From an uncultured Bacteroidia bacterium (GTDB taxonomy: Bacteria; Bacteroidota; Bacteroidia; Bacteroidales; Prolixibacteraceae), in NCBI GenBank assembly GCA_903918045.1, contig CAIXCY010000039.1:1-39597 (forward strand): a DNA stretch of 39,597 bases, read 5' to 3'. How positions within the stretch are numbered: position 1 is the stretch's first letter; each line of letters starts with the position of its first letter. Of the stretch, positions 17,103 through 26,900 are shown one piece after another. A model generated the notes under the pieces. The model was given only the letters and a program-made list of their open reading frames with translations, searched no databases and was not told where the DNA came from. Both the position numbers and the translations under genes were made by a program.

Positions 17103-17110
17103 CAAATTTA
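17103..17110 (-). promoter_or_regulatory. -7 element for the DUF1456 gene
   Basis: Minus strand TAAATTTG matches TAnnTTTG exactly, about 92 bases before the start codon and just downstream of the glnN terminator. No convincing -33 element. Confidence 0.38.
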
Positions 17111-17117
17111 CTAAAAG

Positions 17118-17158
17118 CATCAAAAAAAGCCACCCTTTTTAAGGATGGCTTTTTGATG
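17118..17158 (-). terminator. Strong rho-independent terminator after glnN
   Basis: On the minus strand a 9-bp stem GCCATCCTT/AAGGGTGGC (one G-U pair, AAA loop) is flanked by A and T tracts and by an outer CATC/GATG pair. It ends in a run of seven T, 20 bases after the glnN stop. The A tract on the other side would also let it act on plus-strand transcripts. Confidence 0.85.
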
Positions 17159-17177
17159 TTTCACAACTATTTATGGA

Positions 17178-19367
17178 TTATCTTGTGAAAAGTAATTCGC
17201 GGTATTTTGGCAATGGCCAGAATTCGTTATCAACAACCTCTTCAAGTTTATCGATATGATATCTGATAGAGCTCAAAAATGGGCGAACAGTCACCTCATA
17301 AGCATGTGCTTTTTCCTTGCCGTGCTCAATAAGATTTGCAACCTTGCGGGCCTCTGTCATCTCATTAACCTGAGATTTGATGGTTGAAATATGACCGGAA
17401 ATCTTACGGATCAGATCCAGACGAGCACCAGCCAACTCTTTGAATTCAGCCTCAGAGAAGATCTCTTTCAACCCTTTTACATTTTCAATAAGTGATGTCT
17501 GATAGGAGATTGCAGTAGGAACAATATGATTACTTGCAAGATCACCAAGCACGCGTGATTCAATCTGTATTTTCTTCGTGTACTTTTCGAATTCAACTTC
17601 TACACGAGCCTCAATTTCAATTTGATTAAAAATTCCAAGATCGCTAAATACTTTGCGTGACTTATCAGAAAGGTAGGCTTCCAGGGCCTTTGGAACACTT
17701 TTGATATTTGTTAACCCACGTTTTTCAGCTTCAACTGCCCACTCCTGGCTATAACCATTACCATCAAAACGAACAGCCTTACATTCAATGATGTATTTCT
17801 TTAAAACCTGGAAAATTGCCTCATCTTTCTTGATATCTTTCTCAATCAATGCATCAACATCTTTTTTGAATTGAATCAACTGAGATGCAACCACCGAATT
17901 AAGAGCAATCATTGCTGATGCACAGTTTGCTGAAGATCCGACAGCACGGAATTCAAACCTGTTACCGGTAAAGGCGAAGGGTGAAGTACGGTTACGGTCA
18001 GTATTGTCAAGCAGAATCTCAGGGATACGACCAATATTGAGTTTGAGGGAAGTTTTTTCATCCGGAGTCATCTTGCGGTCATTGACATTCTCCTCAAGAA
18101 GATCGAGCATCCGGTTAACCTCTGTTCCGAGGAACGATGAAATAATTGCAGGAGGAGCTTCATTTGCCCCAAGACGGTGAGAATTGCTCGCAGAAACAAT
18201 CGATGCACGAAGCAGATCCTGATTGTCGTAAACAGCCTTAATCGTGTTTACAATATAGGTGAGGAACTGAAGATTTGATTTTGGGTTCTTCCCCGGAGAG
18301 TAAAGATTTACCCCAGTATTGGTTGAAAGAGACCAGTTATTGTGTTTTCCGGAACCATTGATGCCTGCGAAAGGTTTTTCATGCAGTAAGACACAGAAAC
18401 CATGGTGACGGGCAATCTTAGCCATTAGGTCCATGATCAATTGATTATGATCATTGGCAAGATTCACCTCTTCGAAAATAGGGGCAAGTTCAAACTGATT
18501 TGGTGCTACTTCATTATGACGTGTTTTGCAAGGAATTCCAAGTTTATAGGCTTCATTCTCAAGATCCTCCATAAACATTGCAACTCTTTCGGGAATTGAT
18601 CCAAAATAGTGGTCTTCCAATTGCTGATCCTTTGCCGAAGAGTGTCCCATCAGGGTACGTCCGGTAAGCATAAGGTCAGGACGTGCATAATATAAAGCTT
18701 CGTCAACCAAAAAATATTCCTGTTCCCAACCTAAGTTGGCAGTAACCTGAGTAACATTTTTATCAAAAAACTGGCAAACCTCAACAGCAGCCTTATCTAC
18801 AGCGCTCAGTGCTTTTAATAGAGGCGCTTTATAATCCAGTGCTTCACCTGTATACGAAATAAATACGGTTGGAATAGACAGCGTGGTACCAACGATAAAG
18901 GCAGGGGATGAAACATCCCATGCAGTATAACCACGGGCTTCGAAGGTATTCCGGATACCCCCGCTTGGGAAAGAAGAAGCATCAGGCTCCTGCTGTGCAA
19001 GAAGTTTGCCGGAGAAGGCCTCAACCACACCTCCAAGTTCAGAATGATCAATAAATGCATCATGTTTCTCAGCTGTACCGTCAGTTAACGGATGAAACCA
19101 GTGCGTGTAATGAGTTGCACCATTTTCCATTGCCCAGGCCTTCATGCCAATCGCAACCTGATCCGCAATCTTACGGTCTATGGTTGTTCCATTGTCAATT
19201 GCATCAACAATCCCTTTGAATGATTCTTTTGATAAATATTTCTTCATTTTGGGACGGTCAAAAACCATCATCCCATAATAATCAGAGGTAAGGTTTTCTT
19301 CCCTTTTTACCGCAACAGGTCTTCTGGAATTAACAACCTCTAGAGCTTTAAATCTCAATGTAGCCAT
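17178..19367 (-). CDS. glnN: Glutamine synthetase, type III
   Basis: 729 residues, the length of GSIII rather than the roughly 470 of type I. It condenses ammonium and glutamate with ATP to glutamine. The catalytic core shows EQEYF (215-219, metal/glutamate-binding), RHNEVAPNQFELAP (283-296) and the ATP-phosphate loop KPFAGINGSGKHNNWS (331-346). SRRPVAV and FPSGGIRNTFEARGYTAWD lie in the GSIII-specific N-terminal domain, and the long helical C-terminus (about 560-729) is type-III-specific. The gene stands alone with its own terminator. The 400-base upstream spacer contains two palindromes that may mediate nitrogen control. Confidence 0.96.
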   Translation of the reverse strand: MATLRFKALEVVNSRRPVAVKREENLTSDYYGMMVFDRPKMKKYLSKESFKGIVDAIDNGTTIDRKIADQVAIGMKAWAMENGATHYTHWFHPLTDGTAEKHDAFIDHSELGGVVEAFSGKLLAQQEPDASSFPSGGIRNTFEARGYTAWDVSSPAFIVGTTLSIPTVFISYTGEALDYKAPLLKALSAVDKAAVEVCQFFDKNVTQVTANLGWEQEYFLVDEALYYARPDLMLTGRTLMGHSSAKDQQLEDHYFGSIPERVAMFMEDLENEAYKLGIPCKTRHNEVAPNQFELAPIFEEVNLANDHNQLIMDLMAKIARHHGFCVLLHEKPFAGINGSGKHNNWSLSTNTGVNLYSPGKNPKSNLQFLTYIVNTIKAVYDNQDLLRASIVSASNSHRLGANEAPPAIISSFLGTEVNRMLDLLEENVNDRKMTPDEKTSLKLNIGRIPEILLDNTDRNRTSPFAFTGNRFEFRAVGSSANCASAMIALNSVVASQLIQFKKDVDALIEKDIKKDEAIFQVLKKYIIECKAVRFDGNGYSQEWAVEAEKRGLTNIKSVPKALEAYLSDKSRKVFSDLGIFNQIEIEARVEVEFEKYTKKIQIESRVLGDLASNHIVPTAISYQTSLIENVKGLKEIFSEAEFKELAGARLDLIRKISGHISTIKSQVNEMTEARKVANLIEHGKEKAHAYEVTVRPFLSSIRYHIDKLEEVVDNEFWPLPKYRELLFTR

Positions 19368-19451
19368 AATTAGTGATATTTAACGATTAAATTTACTTTT
19401 CTAAAATTTTCAGCTAAAATACACTTTTCCCAAATACACCCCCTGTTTTTT

Positions 19452-19475
19452 ATGTGATTTTTTAAAATTTCACAT
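19452..19475. promoter_or_regulatory. Palindrome ATGTGA-N12-TCACAT upstream of glnN
   Basis: Exact 6-bp arms with a 12-base AT spacer, about 85-110 bases before the glnN start. It resembles CRP-family half-sites (TGTGA/TCACA), but the usual spacer is six bases, so assignment to a CRP-like protein is doubtful. Confidence 0.35.
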
Positions 19476-19517
19476 ATTTTTAACATTAAAACCCAAAATA
19501 AAGTGATTTTCCCATTA

Positions 19518-19537
19518 TTTGTCTCATTTAAGACAAA
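19518..19537. promoter_or_regulatory. Palindrome TTTGTCT-N6-AGACAAA upstream of glnN
   Basis: Perfect 7-bp arms, 20 bases in total, centred about 160 bases upstream of the glnN ATG. Half-site spacing of 13 bases suits a dimeric regulator on one DNA face. The cognate regulator is unknown. Confidence 0.35.
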
Positions 19538-19753
19538 ATATCGCTCTATCTGTAACCTTCCTGATGATTAAAAACCATGCTATTACCCCATGGATTATCT
19601 AAAAGCATAAAAATAGAGCCAAAAAAGCAAAGAAAAGATCATATTTGCACTCATAAAATATCAAAATGATAAAAAAAAGCGCTATTTCACCTCTTCTACT
19701 CAATATTCTTCAAAACCATGAAAATCGGCTATGGAAAATTGAAACCGTGATAA

Positions 19754-19772
19754 CTAAAAAACACTTTTTTAG
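19754..19772 (-). terminator. Possible terminator overlapping the M20 dipeptidase stop codon
   Basis: Perfect inverted repeat CTAAAAAA-CAC-TTTTTTAG that includes the TAA stop. On the minus strand the stem is almost all A-T and ends in TTTTTTAG. It is thermodynamically weak but symmetrical. Confidence 0.35.
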
Positions 19773-21136
19773 CTGGATGGTGCAAAATGACTATAAAATC
19801 TGATCACAGTGCGGATACCGTTGTAAAAATTCTCCAAAAGGAAATTTTCGTTCGGGGAATGGATGGCATCCGACTCAAGACCAAAACCCATCAAAATGGT
19901 TTTAGCTCCTAAGATCTCCTCAAAAGCGGAAATAATAGGAATGCTTCCTCCGCTGCGTACCGGCACGGGCTTACATCCATAGACATCTTCAAAAGCATTT
20001 TCGGCTGCACAATAGGCAGGCAGGTCAATCGGGCAGACGTATCCGGGTCCTCCATGTAACGAATGAACTTCAACAATAACGGCATCGGAAGCTATGGACT
20101 GAAAGTAATCCTGAAAAAGTACAGCAATTTTATGGTGATCCTGGTTAGGTACCAATCGTGCACTGATTTTTGCAAACGCTTTCGAAGGAAGGACAGTTTT
20201 AGCCCCTTCACCCGTATAACCACCCCAAATTCCGCATACATCAAACGCCGGACGGATACCTGTGCGTTCCATTGTAGAATAGCCCGATTCACCTTTCACC
20301 GCTTTAACTCCTATTGAAGCTCTGTAATTTGACGCTTCAAAGGGGGCCTTTGCAAGCATCGCCCGCTCGCTGGCAGAGACATCCTGCACATCATCGTAAA
20401 ATCCAGGCACCGTTATTTTATTATCACCATCTGTAATGCTGGCAATCATCTTGCAAAGTTCAGTAATCGGGTTGGCAACAGCACCCCCAAATAATCCGGA
20501 ATGAAGGTCGCGGTCCGGACCGGTCACCTCAACCTGCCAATAAGCAAGCCCGCGTAAACCTACCGTAATTGAAGGGATATCATGGGCAATCATTCCTGTG
20601 TCTGAAACCAGAATAAGATCTGTTTTCAGAAGCTCTTTATGTTCCTGACAAAAAGAAGCCAGATTTGGAGAACCCACCTCCTCTTCCCCTTCAATAATAA
20701 ACTTCACATTACAATTCAGGGTATTTGTTCTGACCAGATACTCAAATGCCTTAGCCTGGATAAACGATTGTCCTTTGTCGTCATTGGCGCCTCTTGCCCA
20801 GATTCGGCCATCACGGATTTCCGGTTCAAAGGGGTTGCTTTTCCACTTTTCTATGGGATCGACAGGCATTACGTCCATGTGGGCATATATTAGGAGTGTA
20901 GGTTTTGACATATCCACAATTTTCTCAGCAAAAACTACCGGATTGCCCGGAGTTTGAAAAATCATGGTACGGTCAACACCCGCTACAGTCAGAATTTTGA
21001 CCCAGTATTCGGCTGCACGATCCATTTCAGATCGCTTCTCACTCAAAGAACTAATTGATTGAATTCTAATTAACCCAAAGAGCTCATCCAGAAAGCGTCC
21101 TTTATTTTCTTCGATATATTGATTTATTTTATCCAT
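19769..21136 (-). CDS. M20-family metallodipeptidase
   Basis: 455 residues from ATG (MDKINQYIEENKGRF). The frame extends eight codons to a TTG, but the ATG start matches where family members begin. Metal and catalytic residues, numbered from that ATG, are visible: YAHMDVMPVDP (His86, catalytic Asp88), GANDDKGQ (bridging Asp119), EGEEEVGSP (catalytic Glu and metal Glu, about 152-153) and LVSDTGM (Asp179). A C-terminal His in DAIHSPNENF completes the di-zinc set. The lid domain sits between about 195 and 360 (YWQVEVTGPDRDLHSG is its start). It hydrolyses dipeptides in the cytoplasm; there is no signal peptide. Monocistronic. Confidence 0.93.
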   Translation of the reverse strand: MDKINQYIEENKGRFLDELFGLIRIQSISSLSEKRSEMDRAAEYWVKILTVAGVDRTMIFQTPGNPVVFAEKIVDMSKPTLLIYAHMDVMPVDPIEKWKSNPFEPEIRDGRIWARGANDDKGQSFIQAKAFEYLVRTNTLNCNVKFIIEGEEEVGSPNLASFCQEHKELLKTDLILVSDTGMIAHDIPSITVGLRGLAYWQVEVTGPDRDLHSGLFGGAVANPITELCKMIASITDGDNKITVPGFYDDVQDVSASERAMLAKAPFEASNYRASIGVKAVKGESGYSTMERTGIRPAFDVCGIWGGYTGEGAKTVLPSKAFAKISARLVPNQDHHKIAVLFQDYFQSIASDAVIVEVHSLHGGPGYVCPIDLPAYCAAENAFEDVYGCKPVPVRSGGSIPIISAFEEILGAKTILMGFGLESDAIHSPNENFLLENFYNGIRTVIRFYSHFAPSS

Positions 21137-21518
21137 CTTAAATTTATTTATTGGGAGCAAGATACTTAATCCTTACTAAACTGAACGAGTAATAATAGCT
21201 AAAATAATTAATAAAAGCAATTTAAATCAAGTTGTAATTGAGAAACAGGTTGAATTGAGATCATCGAAGCAAACCAACGATATTGTGTTTTCTGTACGGT
21301 TTCTTTGGTTATAAAAATTATATTCACTGAAAATTGGCATAATAATTGTCATAGTAAACATTAATTAAAATGGTATAAAATTTATAACTCTTCAACAAAA
21401 AGTGTATTTAACATTTTTTACCAAAACCTCATATCGGGTTACTAAAATTTAATCGCGGTATAGCCTTATATTTGTCAATTATATAGATATTTATAAACAT
21501 AATATTTGAACATTAAAC
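21137..21518. other. Divergent spacer between dipeptidase and metal-efflux genes, no gene
   Basis: AT-rich, without coding character. The only element I can support is the -7 box for the efflux operon near the right end. No MerR-type 19/20-base-spaced promoter and no clear metal-regulator operator is visible. Confidence 0.5.
21467..21474 (+). promoter_or_regulatory. -7 element for the CzcCBA-type operon
   Basis: TATATTTG matches TAnnTTTG exactly, 44 bases upstream of the first start codon. The -33 position lacks TTTG, so a transcription activator may be needed; that is inference. Confidence 0.45.
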
Positions 21519-22808
21519 ATGACTTTAAAATACCTGGTCTTTTTGTCTCTTACTATATTATCTATAAATCTAAAGGGACAGGAAGTTTTCAAAGACACTC
21601 TGAAACTTTCAATTCAACAGGCAGACAGTGTTTTTATCAACCAAAACCTGTCACTTCTGGCCGAAAAATGCAATATAAATGCCGCCAAAGCTCAAATAAT
21701 TCAGTCCGGACTCTTCACAAACATTACTATATCTGCCACTCAGAATGTAATTAACAATGAATATAAGGCAATGGGTGTAAGAAAATGGTTTGACACCTCA
21801 GACAAGGGGGAAAGTAGTGCACAGATTCAAAAACTTTTTCGGTTAGCAGGAAAGCGGAACAAACAAATCCAACTTGCAGAATTAACTGCCGGTAAAGAGG
21901 AGCAGATTTATTTTGACTTGATGCGTACCTTAAAATATACCTTAAGAAGCGATTTCTACAACTTATATTATCTGTCGCAAATTGTAAAAGTCTACGATAA
22001 GGAGATTGCATCGATGCACAAACTTATAGATGCTTATCAGGGACAGTTCGAAAAGGGGTTTATTTCAAAGAAGGAGCTACTTCGACTAAAGTCATCCCTT
22101 TTCTCACTGGAAAATGAGAAGATCGGATTTACTACTCAGATTATAGCGACACAGAATGACTTCAATATGATCATGCATACATCCAATATCTTCTATTCTC
22201 CTGTGGTTGATTTAGGATTCCTTTCTAAATTCACACCAGATCAATTGAAGTTACAGGTTTTGATGGATACTGCTTATGTTCATCGTTACGATTTAAAAAT
22301 GGCTCAATCAGATGTGAAAATAAACGAAGTCAATCTTTCATACCAGAGGTCTATGGCAGTTCCCGACCTGACACTTTCAGCCGGGTGGGATAAAAATGGC
22401 GGCTATATTCATAATTACAATTTTATCGGAATGCAAATTGACCTCCCTTTTTTTAACAGGAATCAGGGAAATATCAAGTCTGCAAAGTATATGATAGAGA
22501 GCAGTAAATACAAGCTTCTGAGCGCCGAGGATATCGTAAAGTCTGACGTTCTGGGAGCTTATGCTAATCTTAAGGAGACCAATCAGCTTTATAACAAATT
22601 CGATAATTCATTTATGGCCGATTTGGATTTGCTAAGCCAGGAGATGCTTAAAAATTTCGAAAAGAAGAATATTAGCCTTATCGAATTTCTCGATTATTAT
22701 GACGCTTATAAACAAAACGCAGTTCAATTAAATACCCTCCTCTACAATCGGATCAATGCAGTGGAAAATCTCAGTTTCACAATTGGCAAAGACATTATTA
22801 CCCAGTAA
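21519..22808 (+). CDS. TolC/CzcC-family outer-membrane efflux protein
   Basis: 429 residues. The signal peptide ends near INLKGQ (residue 21). Two repeats of the outer-membrane efflux protein family follow, rich in long coiled-coil helices (for example KEQIYFDLMRTLKYTLRSDF, and residues 150-200) with beta segments around SATQNVINN and LTLSAGWDKNGGY. Trimers form the channel and tunnel of tripartite RND pumps. It is the first gene of a three-gene operon, 6 bases before the adaptor gene. The length matches CzcC/CusC-type proteins of Bacteroidota. Confidence 0.9.
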   Translation: MTLKYLVFLSLTILSINLKGQEVFKDTLKLSIQQADSVFINQNLSLLAEKCNINAAKAQIIQSGLFTNITISATQNVINNEYKAMGVRKWFDTSDKGESSAQIQKLFRLAGKRNKQIQLAELTAGKEEQIYFDLMRTLKYTLRSDFYNLYYLSQIVKVYDKEIASMHKLIDAYQGQFEKGFISKKELLRLKSSLFSLENEKIGFTTQIIATQNDFNMIMHTSNIFYSPVVDLGFLSKFTPDQLKLQVLMDTAYVHRYDLKMAQSDVKINEVNLSYQRSMAVPDLTLSAGWDKNGGYIHNYNFIGMQIDLPFFNRNQGNIKSAKYMIESSKYKLLSAEDIVKSDVLGAYANLKETNQLYNKFDNSFMADLDLLSQEMLKNFEKKNISLIEFLDYYDAYKQNAVQLNTLLYNRINAVENLSFTIGKDIITQ

Positions 22809-22814
22809 ATAAAA

Positions 22815-23903
22815 ATGAAAATGAAGAATATTTTAATGCTTGTTTTTGCGCTTTTAGTATTCGCGCAATGTTCATCCAGAAAACCTGGCGAATCGAAGAA
22901 TAATACACCTAAATTTTGTATCCCTGACAGCTTATTGAGTCAGCTCAAATTTGATACGGTGTCGGTAAAACCTGTCTATGATGAACTCCGTTTAATTGGG
23001 AAAATAACTTTTGACCAGGAAAAAGTGGTTCGTATCTACCCGCTGGTAAGTGGCAATGTCTCTGAAGTTAGAGTAACACTTGGGTCAATGGTGAAAAAAG
23101 GGGAGGTTTTGGCGGTAATCAGAAGTTCCGAAATGGCCGGCGCCGAAAATGATCTTGTCTCGGCCAGGTCCAATCTTGCCGTGGCAGAAAAGAATTTTGC
23201 AGCAGCTGAGGATATGTTTAAAAGCGGGATTATTGCAGATAAAGAGTATACGACATTTCAAAAGGAACTGGAAAAAGCAAAATCTGAATTAAACAGGGCC
23301 ACGACCGTTCTCTCAATTTATGGGAATGGAACAAAAGATTATGTTGTTACTTCCCCCATTTCAGGCTACATCGTCGAGAAATTTGTGAACGCAAACATGC
23401 AAATCAGGTCAGACAACAGCACTAACCTGTTTACGATTTCAGATCTTTCTAAAGTCTGGGCACTCGCTAACGTTTATGAATCAGATATTTCAGAAATCAG
23501 TGAAAATGAAAAAGTCGAGGTAAATACAATTTCCTATCCTGACAAAAAATTCTCGGGTAAGATCGATAAAATCTATAATGTTCTTGACCCGGAAACAAAG
23601 ACAATGAAAGTTCAGATTCAACTTGAAAACAAAGATTATTTACTGAAGCCGGAAATGTTTATTTCTGCAATAGTACATCATAAGACAAATGATCAGTTGC
23701 TTTCATTACCTGCGGGTGCGGTAATTTTCGACCGAAACCAGTATTGGGTACTGGTTTACATCGATAAGTGTAATGTACAGGCCAAAAAGATTGAGATCGC
23801 GACTTCCAATAGCGTAAATACGTATATAAGATCAGGGTTATCACCTGGAGACAGGGTTATTACGAACCGCCAATTACTGATTTACAACGCGATGGTCCAA
23901 TAA
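22815..23903 (+). CDS. RND efflux periplasmic adaptor (CzcB/CusB type)
   Basis: 362 residues. The N-terminus MKMKNILMLVFALLVFAQCSS resembles a lipoprotein signal with Cys19, although Gln at -1 is not canonical, so lipid anchoring is uncertain. The membrane-fusion layout is visible: a beta-barrel/lipoyl half (RIYPLVSGNVSEVRVTLG), a helical hairpin (about 110-155, AENDLVSARSNLAVAEKNF), the second lipoyl half (YVVTSPISGYIVEKFV) and the barrel (VWALANVYESDISEI). No N-terminal metal-binding Met/His motif is seen. It bridges the inner-membrane pump and the outer channel; 49 bases to the pump gene. Confidence 0.92.
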   Translation: MKMKNILMLVFALLVFAQCSSRKPGESKNNTPKFCIPDSLLSQLKFDTVSVKPVYDELRLIGKITFDQEKVVRIYPLVSGNVSEVRVTLGSMVKKGEVLAVIRSSEMAGAENDLVSARSNLAVAEKNFAAAEDMFKSGIIADKEYTTFQKELEKAKSELNRATTVLSIYGNGTKDYVVTSPISGYIVEKFVNANMQIRSDNSTNLFTISDLSKVWALANVYESDISEISENEKVEVNTISYPDKKFSGKIDKIYNVLDPETKTMKVQIQLENKDYLLKPEMFISAIVHHKTNDQLLSLPAGAVIFDRNQYWVLVYIDKCNVQAKKIEIATSNSVNTYIRSGLSPGDRVITNRQLLIYNAMVQ

Positions 23904-23952
23904 TCGTTACCTAGTTCAATGAGAAGCATGTTAATAAATTAATCCTGATTCA

Positions 23953-26900
23953 ATGAATAAATTCATTAAATATATCATCTCGTTTTCACTGAGAAATAAA
24001 TTCATCGTTTTTTTCAGTATTTCAATTTTAATTATCTGGGGAGTAGTCAGTTACCTTAAGACTCCCATTGAAGCCTTTCCGGATGTTACGAACACTCAGA
24101 TCTCGATAATTACGCAATGGCCTGGCCGAAGTGCCGAGGAGATTGAGCGGTATGTTACAATACCAATTGAAATTGAGATGAATTCAGTACAGAAGAAAAT
24201 CAATGTCAGATCGACAACCCTTTTTGGGCTTTCGGTTGTTAAAATCATTTTTGATGACGATGTGGACGATGCTTTTGCCCGTCAACAGGTAATTAATCTT
24301 TTAGGAAGTGTCGATTTCCCGGAAGGGGTAAAACCGGAGGTCGAACCGCCCTATGGCCCTACAGGGGAAATATTCAGATATACACTAAAAAGTAAAACCA
24401 GAACCGTTCGTGAACTCAAGACTTTTCAGGATTGGGTGATTGACAGACATATTCGTTCAGTTTCAGGGGTGGCCGATGTTGTAAGTTTCGGAGGTGAGGT
24501 AAAGACTTACGAGATTCAGGTAAATCCACATCTTCTATCTAAATATAATATTACGCCACTCGAAGTATATCAGGCGGTTAGCCGAAGTAATATAAATGTA
24601 GGCGGGGATGTTATAGAGCATAACGCACAGGCTTATGTTGTCAGGGGAATAGGTGTTTTGGACAAATTTTCGGAAATTGGAGACATCATTATTAAAAACA
24701 TTAACGACAGCCCGATCCTCGTTAAAAATGTTGCAACTGTTGTGGAATCATGTCTTCCGCGTCTGGGTCATGTTGGTCGCGATAGCCAGCCAGATGTTGT
24801 TGAAGGGATAATTATTATGCGCAAAGGGCAGGATCCCGGCGAGGTTATTGTAAAAGTAAAAGATAAAATCGAAGAATTAAATGCCAATATTCTCCCCTCC
24901 GATATAAAAATAGATACCTATTATAACCGCGAAACGCTCATAGGTTATGCCGTTAGCACGGTCAGAGGAAACCTTATAGAGGGAATACTCTTTTTAACTG
25001 TGATTGTCTTGATTTTTATGGCAGATTGGCGCACAACGCTTATTGTTTCACTTATTATTCCATTATCGCTACTGTTTGCCTTTATTTGCCTAAGGCTGAA
25101 AGGGATGTCTGCAAATCTCCTTTCAATGGGCGCCATTGACTTTGGAATTATAATAGATGGGGCACTAGTGATGGTAGAGGGGATTTTTGTCGCCCTCGAT
25201 AGTAAAGCGAAATCAATTGGGATGGAGAAGTTTAATAAGCTATCCAAACTGGGAATTATTAAAGATACGGGAACCGAGATGGGAAAATCGATCTTTATTT
25301 CAAAACTAATTATAATCACAGCCCTTTTACCCATTTTTTCATTCCAGAAAGTTGAAGGGAAGATGTTCTCACCGTTAGCTTATACACTAGGTTTTGCCTT
25401 GCTGGGAGCGCTTATTTTTGCCCTAACCTTTGCCCCGGCAATGTCAAGTATTCTGTTTAAAAAGAATGTCAGGGAAAAGCACAACCCCTTTCTCGCTTTT
25501 ATTATTAAAATTACAACTTCATTTTTTGACAGGACCTACCGTAATAAACGGATAAGTCTAATCATTGCAGGCACTGTGCTTGCAGTAACTTTTTTCTCGT
25601 TCCGATTTTTGGGAAATGAATTCTTACCCGAATTAAACGAGGGTGCAATCTATATGAGAGCCTCCTTGCCAAATAGTATTTCGCTTAATGAAGCGGTTAA
25701 AGTATCAGAAGATATGAGGTCTATTCTCAAATCGTTCCCCGAAGTAAATCAGGTCATGTCACAAACAGGCCGGCCAAATGACGGGACAGACCCAACAGGA
25801 TTTTACAATGTTGAATTTTTTGTCGATATCAATCATACCAAGGAGATGGATCGTAAGGAAAACAGGGATGCGCTTATTGATCGGATGACTCAAAAATTAA
25901 TGAAATATCCCGGTATTACTTATAACTTCTCACAGCCTATCCAGGATAATGTCGAGGAGGCTGTATCGGGTGTAAAGGGGTCGCTGGCAGTTAAAATCTA
26001 TGGCGACAACCTTGAATTGCTGGAATCAAAGGCCGACAGTGTTTTTGAAATCATGAAAAACATTGAAGGGGTTGCCGATCTGGGAGTAATTAAAAACCTT
26101 GGACAACCAGAATTACGGATCGAACTTGATGAAGGTAAAATGGCACTCTACAATGTTGCCACAGCTGACTGTAACTCTGTTATTGAAATGGCGATTGGCG
26201 GTAAAGCAGCATCGATCTTTTATGAGGGTTATAAAAAATTTGATATCCGTATCCGGTATCTTCCTGAATTCCGGGTAAGTGAAAAGGATATCGGTAATTT
26301 AATGGTGCCAACCTTATCCGGAACCCAGATTCCTGTGAAAGAGATCGCCACAATAAGAAAAGTAAATGGTCCCATCCTTATTTTCAGAGATAAGAACATG
26401 CGTTATATTGCCCTTAAATTTTCTGCACGGGGGAGGGATATGGGTTCCACTGTAGCTGAAGCTCAACAAAAGGTTAAATCTTCAATCTCTCTGCCAAAAG
26501 GTTATTCCATTTCATGGGAAGGTGATTTCGAAAATCAGCAGCGAGCTGCCAAACAGTTGAGCATTGTGGTTCCGATAAGCCTTGTTCTAATATTCTTCAT
26601 TCTCTTTGTGCTTTTTGGAAATGTAACAGACGCGGGTCTAATCCTTTTAAATGTACCGTTTGCCATTGTTGGTGGGATTCTTGCTTTACACCTCACGGGT
26701 ACAAATTTCTGTATCTCGGCAGGAATCGGGTTTATAGCGCTTTTTGGTATTTGTATTCAGAATAATGTCATTCTCCTATCTAAATTCAAGAAAAATCTTC
26801 ATGAACGAATGCATCTGGATAATGCAATCCGGTCAGGGGTAATAGCCCGGATCAGGCCTGTAACAATGACTGCCGCGCTTGCAGCTATCGGACTTCTCCC

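Larger units (their letters stand above)
19368..19768. other. AT-rich upstream region of glnN, no gene
   Basis: No ORF with coding character. It holds the two palindromes listed separately and the terminator hairpin of the M20 gene at its right end. I found no exact TAnnTTTG on the minus strand, so the glnN promoter is not identified; no RpoN-type -24/-12 pair was seen. Confidence 0.5.

Noticed and set aside
21137-21160. Upstream TTG start for the M20 dipeptidase
   Set aside because: Family members begin near the internal ATG, and the extra eight residues have no support.
21335-21349. RpoN-type -24/-12 promoter before the efflux operon
   Set aside because: TGGCAT-N5-TTGT has the GG but lacks the required GC of the -12 box, and lies about 170 bases upstream of the start codon.
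24945-25334. Minus-strand ORF of 129 codons inside czcA
   Set aside because: It is antisense to a conserved membrane region of the pump; composition follows the shadow of the real gene.
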